Made by a program: the position numbers and the translations under genes. This document shows positions 10,134 through 23,251 of a stretch of 64,000 nt of DNA, piece by piece. This stretch comes from Siphonodentalium dalli. Its lineage: Eukaryota; Mollusca; Scaphopoda; Gadilida; Siphonodentaliidae. The stretch is from the NCBI GenBank assembly GCA_032622095.1, contig CP136065.1, positions 244,589,474 to 244,653,473 on the forward strand. The letters run 5' to 3'. Each line of letters starts with the position of its first letter. Position 1 is the first letter of the stretch. Under the pieces are notes generated by a model. That model had not been told where the DNA came from. It was given only the letters and a program-made list of their open reading frames with translations, and ran no database searches.

Positions 10134-11340
10134 TGAAAGAGATGTGAGTTTGCACAATATCTGTCCATAGGTTTCGCATTACATTTTGAATAGACAAATT
10201 TATGGTTATCTCATATCAGTTGGTCAATGTTTGATGTTAGTTTCGAGAAATATCGAAATTCTTTTCAGTTTCTAGATCACCTGACAGTGTAGATGACATC
10301 CAAAGTTCGACATCTTCGGAGGAGATGCGTACACAAGCCCATGGGCCCAAATTGCAAACTTTGAGGGCCCGTAACTCTTGGATTTCTTCTCGGATTTCAA
10401 AAATCCTTTCGGTATGGGTTTGTTTTCGTTCAGGGAATCCACATACTTAAATAGATGAATGTCAATCAAAACTCTTTTTTTTTCGAAAATTTTGCCCCCA
10501 CCCCAGCGTCAAAATATATTACCGACCCTGTCCAATTTTCATTCTCATACTAAACTGACAACGGCCAACACGACTATGAAATCCAAATGCAGTTATCTTG
10601 AATGATAGGAGAGGACAGCGGAGTAAATCAAATAGATGTTTGCCTTTATATGGGCGGTAACTCCACAGGGAAAGCGCGGACACCAGTTTTGATACCCGTG
10701 GGTAGTAGGGCATATCGAGGTGTCCATAGGGTCCAATTTTCGGTGCTCTACTCCTTATAATTTCCGAGATAATAAAATGACATTTTTTCAGATAAAGGGA
10801 GATAACTCCGCATCGGAAACACGGACAATATTCATTATATAGCGATAGGTTAGAGCTCATTGACCCCAAGATACAAACAAAATTTGAGATTGATACTCCC
10901 TATACTTTCAGACATTAGGGAGTTGAAAAAGTGTCGAGTATAATAATAATAATAGTAAAATATTTCTTTTTTCTTTTTTTTAATTTCATTCCGTGGTGAA
11001 GCGTTCTGGCGTCCTCGCGATAACTTCATTTTCAGTATCCCTTAGATGCCTAAATTCCCTAGAGATTTCACGGTCCTCCTTCAATAAGTTTCTGAGTATT
11101 TTCAATAAAACCGAAAACGGCCCCAATAGAAAAACAATAGACTTCCTCGCTACGAAATATTGTCGTGGAGTTTACTCGGCGCGCCGGATTCGGCGCGTAA
11201 ACCAGCCTGGAACGGCGCTGCAGCTAATTAGGAGCCAGGCTCGGCGCGCATATCGGAACGGTCTGCGACGAGAACGCAGTGCGTATGAACGCATCGCTGT
11301 ATGCGTGAGACTGTTCTTATTCCGGTCCTAACTCGTTGTT
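10134..11340. other. Anonymous DNA with two weak diverged repeats
   Basis: Segments near 10300-10400 and 10695-10790 share a diverged theme (GGGCCC/GGGTCC, AAATT, GGGCCCGTAACTC). AGGGAGATAACTC, common in molluscan repeats as I recall, occurs near 10800. A CpG-richer patch at 11160-11280 contains GGCGCGCC and several GGCGCG. The 112-codon plus-strand frame across it (10993-11331) has no recognisable domain. Confidence 0.35.
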
Positions 11341-11383
11341 CTGTTGATGACATGGTACGCATGGGATATACATTATTTCAATA

Positions 11384-12556
11384 AAGAGCGTTCATCGCAA
11401 ATTAATGGTACACTATATGTTCCTATACGACGCCTATTGTTTAAAAATTATATTTGACGGACTGTCCTCGACACAACACAATGCAAAATATATGTCTTCC
11501 TTACTTAGGGCATCAATATAATACGGTATGGTTATATTGAACCATATGTTCCCGACTGTTGTGTGCTATTTTAACATTGCATGATGTTGAGTTGGCAAGG
11601 CAAATTTCGGAATAGTATTAGTTTGATGCCAATACATATCATTGTATACAGACTACATGTACATCGTAACTATATTTATCACATAATTAACTCACAAAAT
11701 CAGTTTCATAGTTATTGGTAAGACACACGTTTAATATTAGCGCATGCGATGACGTCACGCCGAAGATTTTCCACTAATTGACAGAGATTCTCATATTTAC
11801 CCCAAAACTCCCACTTTATTTAACTAAAATGCATAAAAATAAAAAAGTAGGAGATATATAGTCAGGGGTATTTGGCACAATTGACCCCACCACCCCAAAT
11901 ACATATATAAGTCTTATATCGTGTTTTGTTTTTAAAACAAATTTTATTGTAATATTATATTACAAGGATCGGGGCACACATTTTAACAACTTACACCCAC
12001 CACTCTCCCAATAACATTTTAACAAATACAACGTATATGACGAAAATAACATATATACGGGATGATGTATGGTGTGTTTGTAATTGCTGTCTTTGGGGTG
12101 GTGAGGTCAATTGTACCAAATACAAGTGTATAGAGTTATTCACTTTCCATCAAGACTAACCGACTGGCACTTAGTCCAGATAGGTGTTTGTCTGTTTTCG
12201 AAAAAAATCCAATGAGTTTACTCAATATAACACACTCATGCCTCGTGGTGCAACCAGATAGTCGTATACCCAAGGGGGTCATTATAAATCACTTTGTAGG
12301 GCCGAGTTGGGTGGTCAAAGGAAGCACATGACCCATGAACAATGGTAATATGTCCTCATACCCAAATCACAGCATACATGCTGGTGGACAGCTATGTTTG
12401 TGATGACTGTTATCTTTTTAACATTGCATTTTGTTGAGTTGTGGGAGGCAAATATCGAAATAGTATAAGTTGTATGTCGATAAAGAGCGTTAATAATATA
12501 ATATACTTCCCGTGAGTGGAAACTGGTTTTTAAATTACACACACACCGGATTGTCC
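11384..12556. repeat. Diverged shared segments around a MITE
   Basis: TTTTAACATTGCAT...GTTGAG...GGCAAAT at about 11566-11630 recurs at 12414-12473. AATAAAGAGCGTT at about 11385 recurs at 12479, but in swapped order. They look like fragments of one older repeat rearranged around the insertion at 11871-12120. Confidence 0.5.
11871..12120. mobile_element. Tc1/mariner-like MITE with TA flanks
   Basis: The left end TTTGGCACAATTGACCCCAC pairs with the right end (reverse complement TTTGGTACAATTGACCTCAC) and continues into ACCCCAAA, with about two mismatches in 30. TA dinucleotides lie directly outside at 11869-11870 and 12121-12122. Length is 250 bp with no coding capacity. TA duplication with long inverted ends is typical of Tc1/mariner-derived MITEs. 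Confidence 0.8.
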
Positions 12557-13457
12557 TAGTTTATCTGAAACTTTGGTTTCAGTCTTTCACAGTTAAGTGC
12601 AGTAGAACACAAGGACCATTATTAAACTGATGTACATGTATGCATACCATACGATCATAGTTTAATAGCATTCATATAAATATATATATTATGCATTGTA
12701 AATAGATGCACGAATTTTGTTAATGAAATGCCGGCTGCGATGGGACACCCGGGAACAGACACGCATTAGACGAAATTATCTCTTCATTGTCATTGGCCAT
12801 GGTAATTGACACCTCCCGATGGACCAATATAAATCGCCCGAGCGTACACAACAGATTAAAATATGCTTACAGATAGTCAACGATGGGTGTAATATAATAA
12901 CCGCACACTGGTTAAATGGTCTTGCTAATTTGCTATGATGCTGGTGGATCAGGTGAACTGTCATGCTGCTGATATGGCGAACTGATGCTGCTAAGACCAC
13001 ATGGCCAAATAACCAGGGCGAACCAGTGTTTCTGACATGAATGTGCAGCTGGGCGACAATAGTTCATGGCAGGTATTGGTTACCATACACAGAGAAAGAG
13101 TTCAACGCCATAAATGAATATGTATATCAATGAAGAGCGGCGATCATCATCTATATACACCCACACCTATCTATATCGAAACGGACATCGGTCATATAAA
13201 CATAGAGGCAACTAGGTAACACCCGTCAGGTCACGGGCGCGTCGAAAGGGAAATGAGCTATGGTAACTCCGTGTGTATCATGCATTGTGGGAGCAGGCCA
13301 CAGCGGTGAAGGTAACCACCTTACTATAAGTGTGACACAGTGCATGTATGTCATATATATAGGTGAGATAGAGCTTATTCCAAATTCCGGTCATTGAAAG
13401 GCAAACACTTTCCATACTAATTTCCTGCTAATTTGATCTGATGCTGGTGGGTCCTGG
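12125..13457. other. No recognised gene
   Basis: Apart from the diverged segments listed separately, no coding, RNA or mobile-element signal could be supported. GATGCTGGTGG occurs at about 12930 and again at 13440. Confidence 0.3.
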
Positions 13458-15118
13458 GGCCTGTTTCATGAAGCAAGGTCATAAGATTATCTTAATATGG
13501 ACTTAATCTAAGATCTAAGGTGGATCTTATGATGTAACTTTTCCGTTTCAAGAACGCCTTTTACAAAACAAGATTAAGTCCTACTTAACTTAACTAGTTC
13601 CTTTGCGCATGTCTTGAGTACTCGGTTGGGTATGCCGTCGGGTCCCGAGGCTTTGTTGGTCTTGAGTCTGTGTAGTAGGACTTCTATGCCTTTGATATCC
13701 AGCTCGATGTTGCTGATGCTGTCATACTTCTTATCCGGTGGTGTTATGTCCTTCTGATTCAGTGGTTCTTCCTTGGTGAATACGGACTGGAATTGTCGGA
13801 TGAGTATTTCGGCTTTGCCTTTGGCGTCATCTATTAAGGTCCCTCTATCTTTTAGAGGTGACACTCCGATGTTATCGTGTCGTCGGGCCTTTATGTATTG
13901 CCAAAATGGTCTGGTGGTGTTGTTCTTCAGCCCCTCTGTGATTTTGGTGTTGACGAAGTCTCGTTCGGCTTTTCTTAATTCCCGTTTACACTCTCGTTGT
14001 ATCTGCCTGTAATTTCCCCATTTCCCTGATCTTTTCGCTCTGTTGTATATTCGTCTCTTTTTTCTTAGGAGGCGCTTCGTGTGTTTGTTAATCCAGGGAG
14101 TGTTATGTTTAGGTTTGATCATCTTTGATGGTATGTGTTTGTTCATGATCTCCTGGATTCCGCCTTTCAGTGTATTCCACATGGTGTTGACGTCAGGGTT
14201 TGTCAGTAGCCGAAGGCTTTCCCCTAGGATTGCCACTTCGAGCGCTACGGCTCCCCAATCCGCTTTCCCGTACATGTATATTTTGCGGGGAGGAGTCTCT
14301 TGGTGGTGGGCTTTCATTTCGAAGTCCGTCACTACCATGGCGTGATCTGATATGCCCGGTATGTTGTTTGATGTCTTCGCCAGTGATGGGTTTGAGGTGA
14401 AGACTAGGTCAAGGAGGTGCTTTTCTCTTGTTGGTTTGTCGTGGATCTGTGTTAGTCCAGCTCTTGATGTAACGTGGAGCAGGTTTTCTTGCACTTCCAT
14501 CTCTGGTGCTGGTTTTGTCACCATCAGCTGTTTCCAATCCACGTTAGGACAGTTGAAGTCGCCGCATAGGATGGTCTGTTTGTTGTCTCCAGCTGCCAGT
14601 TTGATAGACTTCTCTAGCTCATTTATGTGTTTGTCTTCGCGATGGGGCATATAGAAAGATCCGATCAGGATGTCTTTGTTCGACCGTGCCTTTATCTTGA
14701 CCCACATTATTTCTCAGTCGGTGATGAGTTGTGGCTGCTCCGTTGATATGAGGCTTTTGTGTGCCAGGACGAAGACTCCTCTCCCTACTGATTCTCTGTC
14801 GTTCCGATATATGTTGTAGTTATCGGGGAAGATTTCACTCGATTTGATGTGCCCGTCTGTTGTTTTTTTGCCTGGCTTCACTCCTTTCAGCCAAGATTCT
14901 GATCCACAGATGATGTCCGGTTTTACATATTCCATGGTTGCTGCGAATTCTGCCTTGTTTCACGAAACAGGGACCTCACAGCAGTCTTAAAATTAAGACA
15001 AAAGTTAAGACCATCTTAAGTTAAGAACGTGTTCGTGAAACGCACTTATGACTGAAGTTTGAACTTATGATATCTTAAGTCCCAACTATGTCATAAGTTG
15101 CTTTCGTGAAACATGGCC
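13458..15118. mobile_element. Composite inverted-repeat element carrying a LINE fragment
   Basis: The left end reads GGCCTGTTTCATGAAGCAAG and the right end (reverse complement) GGCCATGTTTCACGAAAGCA. Both arms continue with AT-rich segments full of CTTAAG/TCTTAA. The left arm is about 13458-13590 and the right arm about 14962-15118. Between them lies a LINE segment truncated at both ends. TTTCACGAAAC-type ends mark a MITE family, here seemingly with captured sequence. No clear target duplication was seen. Confidence 0.65.
13590..14962 (-). pseudogene. LINE endonuclease and N-terminal RT fragment
   Basis: The minus-strand frame begins AEFAATMEYVKPDIICGSES, a motif of the apurinic-type (EEP) endonuclease that nicks target DNA for LINE integration. 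It continues with GRGVFVLAHK, then an in-frame TGA at 14714-14716. Past it are MWVKIK, IGSFYMPHR, ILCGDFNCPNVDW, HLLDLVFTSNP and GISDHAMVV. A basic linker (KRLLRKKRRIYNRAKRSG) follows, then the start of RT (FWQYIKARR, KASGPDGIPNRVLKTCAKEL). It ends abruptly at KELVK, before the RT catalytic core. Truncation at the 3' side is unusual for LINEs, which normally lose 5' sequence, and both breakpoints abut inverted-repeat arms. Composition is more GC-rich than the surroundings. It resembles CR1-group LINEs. Confidence 0.9.
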
Positions 15119-16682
15119 ATGGTGCTGGTAGTGACAAATATTGGTGTTAAGAAATTGTACCGTTATTGTGTTCTAAAGGTGTCATGTTCACGGCCGTTAA
15201 CATATATGTGAGAATTGACTCAAGTAAGCTGCTAGTATGTTTATACAATAGTAAAAGACATATACATTGTATATTGTAAACTATTTTACTTTGGTAGTTG
15301 CGAATCGGCCATAATCAAAATGACTATTCCTGTCGTTTTGTATGCAAAAACACGAGAAGCCTAGCAAATATGGTTCATGCAGACACTAGATATATATCCA
15401 GACACTGCAACATGTATATTCAGAAAGAATAACAGTACATTTTCTTAACAGAATCAGGTTACCATATCAGCATATTTCAACTCCGTGGGATACCCACCAG
15501 CATCGTAGCAAATCAACAAGACTACTTAAATTCGGGATATCTCACTGACATACATGTGCATGCACGCATCGACATTAACATTTGAGTTTGTTTATGTGTC
15601 TATATTATATTTTACTGTTTAATTTATGTTTTGTGCGCCCATATGGTATTATAGAAATATATCACAAGATTACATAAAATAAAAGGTTCCTCCATATAGG
15701 CGGCATATGAATTATTTTAATAAACACCATGTTGTCTCCAAATTAATGCGAATGTCACGCAGCGCGGACATAAGTAGTTTGCATGCAGGAGTTATAATAC
15801 TGTTCCTTTAGATAAATAAAATAAAAGTTAATCCGGCTTATCCCACAATAATACGAGGTAATTTCACAATTATAGTATTTATATGCCGTTCCTTTAGAAT
15901 ACTCTCATTATCCTCATCTCCACCCTTGAACCATGTCGTAATCCGTATGCCTGTCAGTAATTTTATATTCGGAAACGGCCGAATTAAAATATTTTTCAGC
16001 CACCTCGATGAATCCAAGATCATCCTTCTTGATTCGCCATTTTCGACTGCAGATTTTAACGAATAGTATGTGTCGTACTTTGTCATCAATTTAGAGCACT
16101 TCAATACAAATCTGCGGAACTAATCACGAATGATTGTGGTTGTTTTGTTTGTATGACGACAACAGCATGAATAATATGGATATCAATTTCCTGGGTGGGA
16201 TAGATTATGCAGGTATCGATCATACGCGATGCATTTACGATTTAAGATAGATGGGATCAGTTGTGACTGTGTACGTACATGTACATAATTATGTGGCTGT
16301 TAATATCAGCAAACTATATATAGGGACTATAAAATTGCATAGCAATATACTGACCTATTAGTTTTAAACCCAGAGTGTTTGCCGCCATGGCGTATCACCC
16401 CGACGGTGTATACAAACACAGCCGCATAGAAGGGAATCATAATTCCTATTAACCGCCAGGGCAAATATATAGCGCACACTGTGGGCTGAGACACTTTGAG
16501 ATATCTGCCGCCGCCCCTAAGGCGCGCCATCGGGTTATATTAGTTCTGGATGCGGCTAACACGCGCCGGCGGGCGATCTCACTGCTCAAGATAGATATCC
16601 CTCGTGTTTCGCTTTTGTGGTAAATCGCCAAATGTATGCGTGACACAATGTGATACATACATAATTTACCCCAGTTATTTTA
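15119..16682. other. Anonymous DNA with one unassigned open frame
   Basis: A minus-strand frame of 88 codons at 15838-16104 (starting MKCSKLMTKYDTYYSLKSAV) has mixed composition but no domain I recognise. A GC-richer patch at 16480-16580 has no coding signature. Nothing else is supported. Confidence 0.3.
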
Positions 16683-17180
16683 ATTTATCAGACGGCGCCC
16701 TCTGAATTCGAAAACTAGATTAATTTTTACATAAGAAAATGATGGTCGCATAAATTCCCCCGATGTGCGATGGTCACTCCCCAGCACAGCCTAAACTAAA
16801 TACTCTATATAAATAATATTGTAAACCATTCTCCCATATGTGTTATATCAGATAACATGTGTAATTACAGAGAGGGATGGATGGAGATAGTGAGGGGAGG
16901 GAGAGAGATGGGGGCATTTGTTGACTTATTAATGTTATTGTTGATATTACGCTTATAGTATGGTCGTGGTACGCGAAATTGTGGGTTAAACTGGAGTAAA
17001 TTGGCAAAAAGGCGATTTAGATGTCAATAGATGCAGAGTCCTCAGTATAACATATCTAAAATCTCGGCTCGGCGGCCTATGAATTCGAAAACTAGAGTAA
17101 TTTTCCCATAAAAAAAACTTCCCCAGATGTGCGACAGTCACCCCCCCCCCCCCCCCCCAGCACAGACTAGACTAATTGAC
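16683..17180. repeat. Direct repeat pair of about 115 bp with a C-tract in the second copy
   Basis: About 16690-16800 and 17070-17180 share GAATTCGAAAACTAGA, CCAGATGTGCGA/CCGATGTGCGA, GTCACNCCCC and CAGCACAG in the same order and orientation. The second copy expands CCCC to about 20 C. Confidence 0.8.
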
Positions 17181-19170
17181 TCGTTTTCATCTATGCTCAT
17201 AATATGTCTTGTTTATTATGCTGATTATTTCAAGGAACATTTAGCAGTGGTGCAATGGTGAAAACTAATCATTTTGTAACTATTTTTGAGGAAAATGAAT
17301 TCACTTCATCTTATTACTGGATCAATTGAAAGGAGAATTACCATATATATGTTGACTGTTAACCTCGTGGGCTGATTTATGAGCTGGGTTTAGAACCACT
17401 TAATTGGTGGGAGGGGTTCTGGGTTTGACCCCCCTAACTTTGGTATTCAGTGGAAACATTGTTGTAACTAGACAAACAAATGTCCACATTTAGAATATTT
17501 CTACCTTTATGAACTTGAAGTACCAGTTGTAAAATTATTCAATCATGCGAGATTGAAGCCACAGGAACATCCATGTTGGTCTGTTGATAGAGGTTTATCG
17601 TCGTTTCAGCTGCTATGCCATATCACAATATCAGTTTTACTGGTTGAATGACCACACTAAAAGTTAACTGCCTCAACCCAACAAACGGGCACCCATGTTG
17701 GTCAGCTTTGGTTCGTTAATTAAGCTAGCTTATGTTAATATTAAAACCTTAGCATTAACCAATGCGCACTGGGCGATTATGCGATTTCAGAGGGATTTAG
17801 CAGGAGTAGTGTCCCCCAGTGTTCTTGCATTTTTTGTTTTCGTGCGTCTCCCTCGAATAAGCCACTTATATTTTCCGGTTTATCTCCCGAAAATGTTTCG
17901 AAAACAAGAGGAAACCCATCAACACTAGACTGATGTTTTGCCAACAGTATATACCTACCTAATTATACGTGTTTCATCGCCAACAACTGTTGTACAACTT
18001 TTGAAGTAACAGTCACATTTTGATATGAGTTTTGAAGTAAATCCACCTAGTCTTGAATTTGAGGTAGATCACAAGTGGTCCAGGTAAATCTCCTATACTT
18101 TTAATCTGAATACCACCATATTTGAAGTGGAAAACAAAACAAGATCATTGTACTGAATTGAAAGTGCAATGAGTTTTGATGTAATTCATGTCTATTACTT
18201 AAGACAAACTGTCATCACGGATTGTCTATCTTATTGTCTAAAATCACCAGTCAATACATGCATTAACTAATGAATGCAATATTGTCCATTTCGCTATAAC
18301 ATAATAATCATGCGAGGTAGGACATAATTTCCTTGGGCACTTTTACCACTTCCAACTTATCGCGCCAGCTAAACGGTTGACAGCGAAACGGAGCGATGTG
18401 GTTGGAATGTCTCCATTGTGAGGGGGCATTTCCAAACATGTAAGTTCCGACAGTAATCAAGCAAACACTTTTCCCTATTCAAACTCTGAAATTAGACTTC
18501 CCAATATTACCAGTAGGTGACATTCACATGGTGAAGTTTGCAGAATAACCTTATATTTCGCCCGTGTAATCATAATTGTGGTTTAGAAACAACCTGACCG
18601 TCTATGTTCGTTGTGGCCACGTACAGTTCAGAATGTCATTTTGTTATTGAAAAGTTAAAAAATAAATGCTGGGGTCCTTCTAAAACATCGAAATGATATG
18701 TACTAAATACATACATAACTAGAATGCACTCAGAGAGATGCCAACGTGCGCAAAAATGTAATAAACAATAATTAAAAAAATAATTTCACTGTATTTTACT
18801 TAATTTATTTAATTTAATTTAATGTTAGCAAAAAAAGACAATTACCATTTCTCATTTCATCACAGATAAAAGGCATATTAGTATATTAATCATTTAAGTA
18901 ATTAAAACCAATTCCATGTTGCCGAAAGGATGAGACTTTAATATCGATTACATTTTTTTTCAGCGACATATTTTCATTTTCATTTTCCGATAGTCAAAGT
19001 TGACCAAAGGAGCAATTATAAGAAATAATTAATACTATTTGTGTAAATATTGATAGCAGCCAATATGCAACAATAAATATCAATAATTAATCAATAATTA
19101 ATCAATAACGATTATTTTATGTAATAATAAACTCTTCAAACGGTGTTTGTGTCAACAAATGCGTTTTGTT
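17181..19170. other. Anonymous DNA with one short dispersed repeat
   Basis: About 17863-17912 (CTTATATTTTCCGGTTTATC and CGAAAACAAGAGGAAA) recurs at 22806-22905 with an extra 50 bp between the two halves. ATCAATAATTA is repeated three times near 19080-19110. No gene supported. Confidence 0.35.
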
Positions 19171-19175
19171 TTGTG

Positions 19176-19694
19176 TTACGTCATTCGTCGTATTTGACCC
19201 GGAACTCGGCTGAAGGTTAGGCTATTCAGCCTATTGCGTCGAATTACGAAATCGCGTTTTGAATGTCTCTCTTTTCCCGCACGATAAAAAGAGGTCTTCG
19301 CACGAACCAAAAATGATAAATCTTCCCAATTATAAGTAAAAATACCCAATTGAAGGAGTCTATGCAGGTCCCGAATGAGTCTATAGACCCTTTGATGTAG
19401 AGTTCTGATGGAGAAAATGTAGGTCGATCTATTTTTGTCATAACAAATGGCGATATCGGCGACAAACAAATAATCGAAAACAACACATAAAATAAACATG
19501 GCAAAAACGCGGCACAGTAAAAATGTGAGAACGCCACGAGGTTTTACGTCGTTTTTGGTGACGTCATGGAGTGAAACGGAGTTGGGTGACACCAACCTAC
19601 GAATCTGTCTGATCGCCATACTGTTGCGCGAGCGCACGTAATTAAATATAAAACACAATAGCGTCTTCCATACAGTATTTATTATTCCAAACAT
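19176..19694 (-). other. Unassigned 172-codon open frame
   Basis: Begins MFGIINTVWKTLLCFIFNYV on the minus strand and is rich in R, F and L. It has one hydrophobic segment (VFAMFILCVVFDYLFVADIA) around residue 65-85. A second open frame overlaps it at 19244-19537. No domain is recognised and no flanking exon signal is convincing. TGACGTCA lies within it at about 19558. A chance frame is as likely as a gene. Confidence 0.2.
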
Positions 19695-22600
19695 GTTATG
19701 TCTACACTAGAATCTAAATAACATGTAAAATATGTTAATTAAATAATAACATATCCTAGGAGACCGCAGCACACTATATCGTGGTATATGTCGCACAGGA
19801 AAGACATAGAAATTCGCCAGTTGGAACAATAAAGAACATTCATGGTTTGTCCCGGCAGAGATGGGAGTGAATGGCTCGATGACTCTTTGCGATATATTTC
19901 ATAGTGAGCTATAATTTTCACTAAAGAAGATGATATATAACAAAAGCTCAAAAACAACATATTTACAATTTGATATAGTATGGTGTATAAACAACTGTAC
20001 AGGACGTGGGCGAGCCACGAAAACCGCCCACATCAGTTATACAACGTATTATACGAGTATACATGTCTATTGCAAAGATATCCAACGTCCATGGTGATAG
20101 TCCAGATTATGCAAACCCAATTAAAGGGTCACTGAGAAACCTCGGTTCAGATACAAATTTTGAAAATGAATCGGAGTATATAAAGGATATATAACCAATG
20201 GTGGAGCAGGGGAGGTGGTGCATGACGAATGTGTTTTAGCTTGAGCCGGTGTTTCATGTAGTAGAGACAGGAGTGACGCTATTTCTGGCTATTCCGACTC
20301 CCTCCGTTAAACGTATTTACGTTGTCCAATCCATTGGCTTAACACAAAAGAGATGTATTAAGCGGCCGTGTGATTGGTCGAGCAACAAATCCTATCCGCA
20401 GAGTGCAAGAGCCGAAGGTCACGAAGTTCAACTTACTGCTTCAACTATTTTAAGCGGATGTAAACAACAGTTACCTACTTTCGGATCATCGATTCCAACC
20501 AGACTACATGCATTATGATTACGTAGAAAGGAGCAACGGTTCTGAGACCCGCTTGAATTAAGCCTCCCGTCTCGGCCGCTTGCACAAAGGCAAGCAAACA
20601 CGATGCATTTAATTGCGAATTTATATATAAAGAGCATCTCATATCTGAACAGAAAGACCATTGAAAACAACTGATTGATGTGACGTCGGAAAATGTTATC
20701 AGAGCATTTAAAGTATACAGTAGTATATATGTATATCGTTAATTTATTGACAAACATTATGTATTGGCCCTCCTCTCAAATTACGTATCCATTAAGTTAT
20801 CTTCAGATATTCAAATGAACGCATCAATGTTTCTGGGACGCACATATAGGGTCTCAGTGGGGTGTCCATCTTGAAATTGCCAATGCACCGCTCCAAGAAC
20901 TAGACCGAACTCTACGTTCGCGAAATACGACGTTCACCCCCTTGTATTGGAACTTTCCAAACAAGCATCCTCCAAAAATTTAATTGTTTGTCCCAAAAAC
21001 TGTGTCCCGTGATCAAGAATCATTACACTAACGCGAGCCTAAAATGTGTTGCCACGTTTTCCCTTGACGTCAGTTGTATAGCCTATCTGTTGCAACGTTA
21101 ACGGAAACTTCCATGGTAACAATTGAAGGATACGTTTACTGAGTGCCCCTGAAATTCTCACGGAAATCAACATTTGAAACGTCGGATTGTGTGCCGTATA
21201 TTTATTCACCGCCAATACACTAACGCAGAACACTAAAATAATGTATGCATTGACTGCACATTAAACAGCTGTGATATAAGCGTCTGGGGTAAGCGTGTTC
21301 ATAAACTAGTTGATTGGGTTGGTTGACGATATTCAAAATCTTTATCGCTCGATGAAAGCGAAATCGTCAATACACTAACGCGTCATAACACTAACGCTGT
21401 GTGTGTTAATATAATGACACTGCGTCGTAGTAATAATGGTATGCCCTTACAGACCAGGCGCTTGGTGCAACAATTGTGCAAAATGTGATACAATAAAGAA
21501 ACTTGGCAAATATATTCCTCGTGGACCACTGATAATTTTCTGATATGGAGGCAATGGTCCTTCCTTGGCAACTGGTGTTGGCAACTACCCAACATCTAAC
21601 CAAATATTATGGCAGTTTTAATAACCTTAAATACGCCATGTATCATATTTATGGTGAACATATAATAGTGTTTGTTAGTTTGGTTCTGACCGGAAAAATA
21701 CCATATTTCTTATTTACTTCTTGCTGCATACCCAAAATCGAAAACTGCAGATATCACTACTATTATGGCAATTTTAAAGACAAAACTGCACCGTGTAGCA
21801 TTTTGTTGATGAAAACTATTACTTTTCTTTCCACAAAGGTATCGTCAACATACTTTTCTGGCTCCATGGTGTAGATATATCATGTATACAGTTCTGGGTC
21901 TGTTCTCTACGTATAGACACCTGCCCAATCATGGGTACATGGTCATGCCATACCTTTATCTACATGTGTCATATGACCTAAATATATGAGAGCATGGTGG
22001 AATAGTGGGTGTGAAAGTGGTAACGTCGGAGACTATTCTAGAAGGGTTTTAGGGCACATACATTCACCGCAGAACTGATGGAACGACTCAGTCGAACCGA
22101 CAGTATTTCAAAACAAGGAGTGTCGAATTTTGATAGCGCCAGTGCTAAGGCAATCCAGGGCGACTAGTGCACAGAAACAGACATAAGCGCCCCATAATTA
22201 GGGGTGCGCTCTCGTACTGAATTAATTCGGTGAGTAGGATGCGAATGGTTTGTTTCATTTTGGCTCTAAACTGATTTGAACGTATAGAGTGTCATTAGTA
22301 ATATCGCGCCTCACAGAAAAACAATTCCAGTTTATTTTCGAAGATTTATTGTATCAACTGAGCGGTTGTGACGCCTATTGGGTAAATATTACTCTTCGCT
22401 CTGCGGGTTTGGTTAACATGGAACTTATAATATTCTGCCTAGTGATCTCGATGTTAATGACAATAACTTACTCGCTGGGATGTGAAATATAATATGCACC
22501 CCTTTGCGCTATAAGATACTAATGAATACGAAGCATCGCCAAATGTTGCTTTTGTGTCAGTTGTGTTCTAGCAATGTCGAAGCTTGTGGGGATATATCTA

Positions 22601-22805
22601 ATAAACAAGACAGATAACGTATTTCTTCCGGTACTTTTAGAAACTCACGCCGGCCGTAAACTAGATCAGTCTTTTGTGTATAGATTACTTTTATCCATGC
22701 GGGCGAGTCGTCCTGAATGTCATACATTCCTCCCTGGAGGTCCAGATATGAATGACGATATCTTTAATTACGGGGAAACACAACACAATAGCTGTGAATA
22801 ATAAC
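19695..22805. other. Anonymous DNA with a recurring TACACTAACGC motif
   Basis: TACACTAACGC or AACACTAACGC occurs near 21027, 21216, 21369 and 21387. A frame of 75 codons at 22574-22801 (start MSKLVGIYLINKTDNVFLPV) has no recognised domain. CCAAT-type boxes near 20315-20385 are noted but there is no transcript evidence. Confidence 0.3.
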
Positions 22806-23197
22806 CAACTTATATTTCCGGTTTATCTCCTGCATCCTGTCTCAGCCAAATTTACTGTTTTGAAAGACGGAATGGCGTAAGATTGTTTGAAAACAAGAGG
22901 AAATAAATCATCCCATCCCTCGGAATCGAGATAATAACTTTTCATATCATTACATATGAACACATGCATGACTTTTAATAGTTTATTTGTGGATTTGGAA
23001 CTTTGCCAGCCGATGTTTATTGTTGAGTCATTTGACACGTCAGGTGTGTACAGCTGTGTCGTATATAGATAATTTGTTGACACGTAAAATGAATCAACGC
23101 TGTGTTATTTAACACGTTTAAGTAAGTTGTCGCTTGTTGTTCACAACCCAACAGTGCGGAACCTTTGTTTTGATGTCTTGTGTTTATGTAATGTATT

Positions 23198-23251
23198 CCC
23201 ATTCCATCTGTTCAGAATTATGTTCCCATTCTATTTGTTCAGAATTAATAT
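23198..23251. repeat. 26-bp tandem duplication
   Basis: Two adjacent copies of CCCATTCTATTTGTTCAGAA (the first with CCATCTG) followed by TTA. Small local duplication. Confidence 0.75.

Noticed and set aside
19550-19570. CRE site TGACGTCA as a regulatory element
   Set aside because: The 8-bp match also occurs near 11750 and is expected occasionally by chance; there is no gene to regulate.
20300-20400. Promoter with inverted CCAAT boxes
   Set aside because: CCAAT matches occur, but no initiator, exon or downstream gene could be shown.
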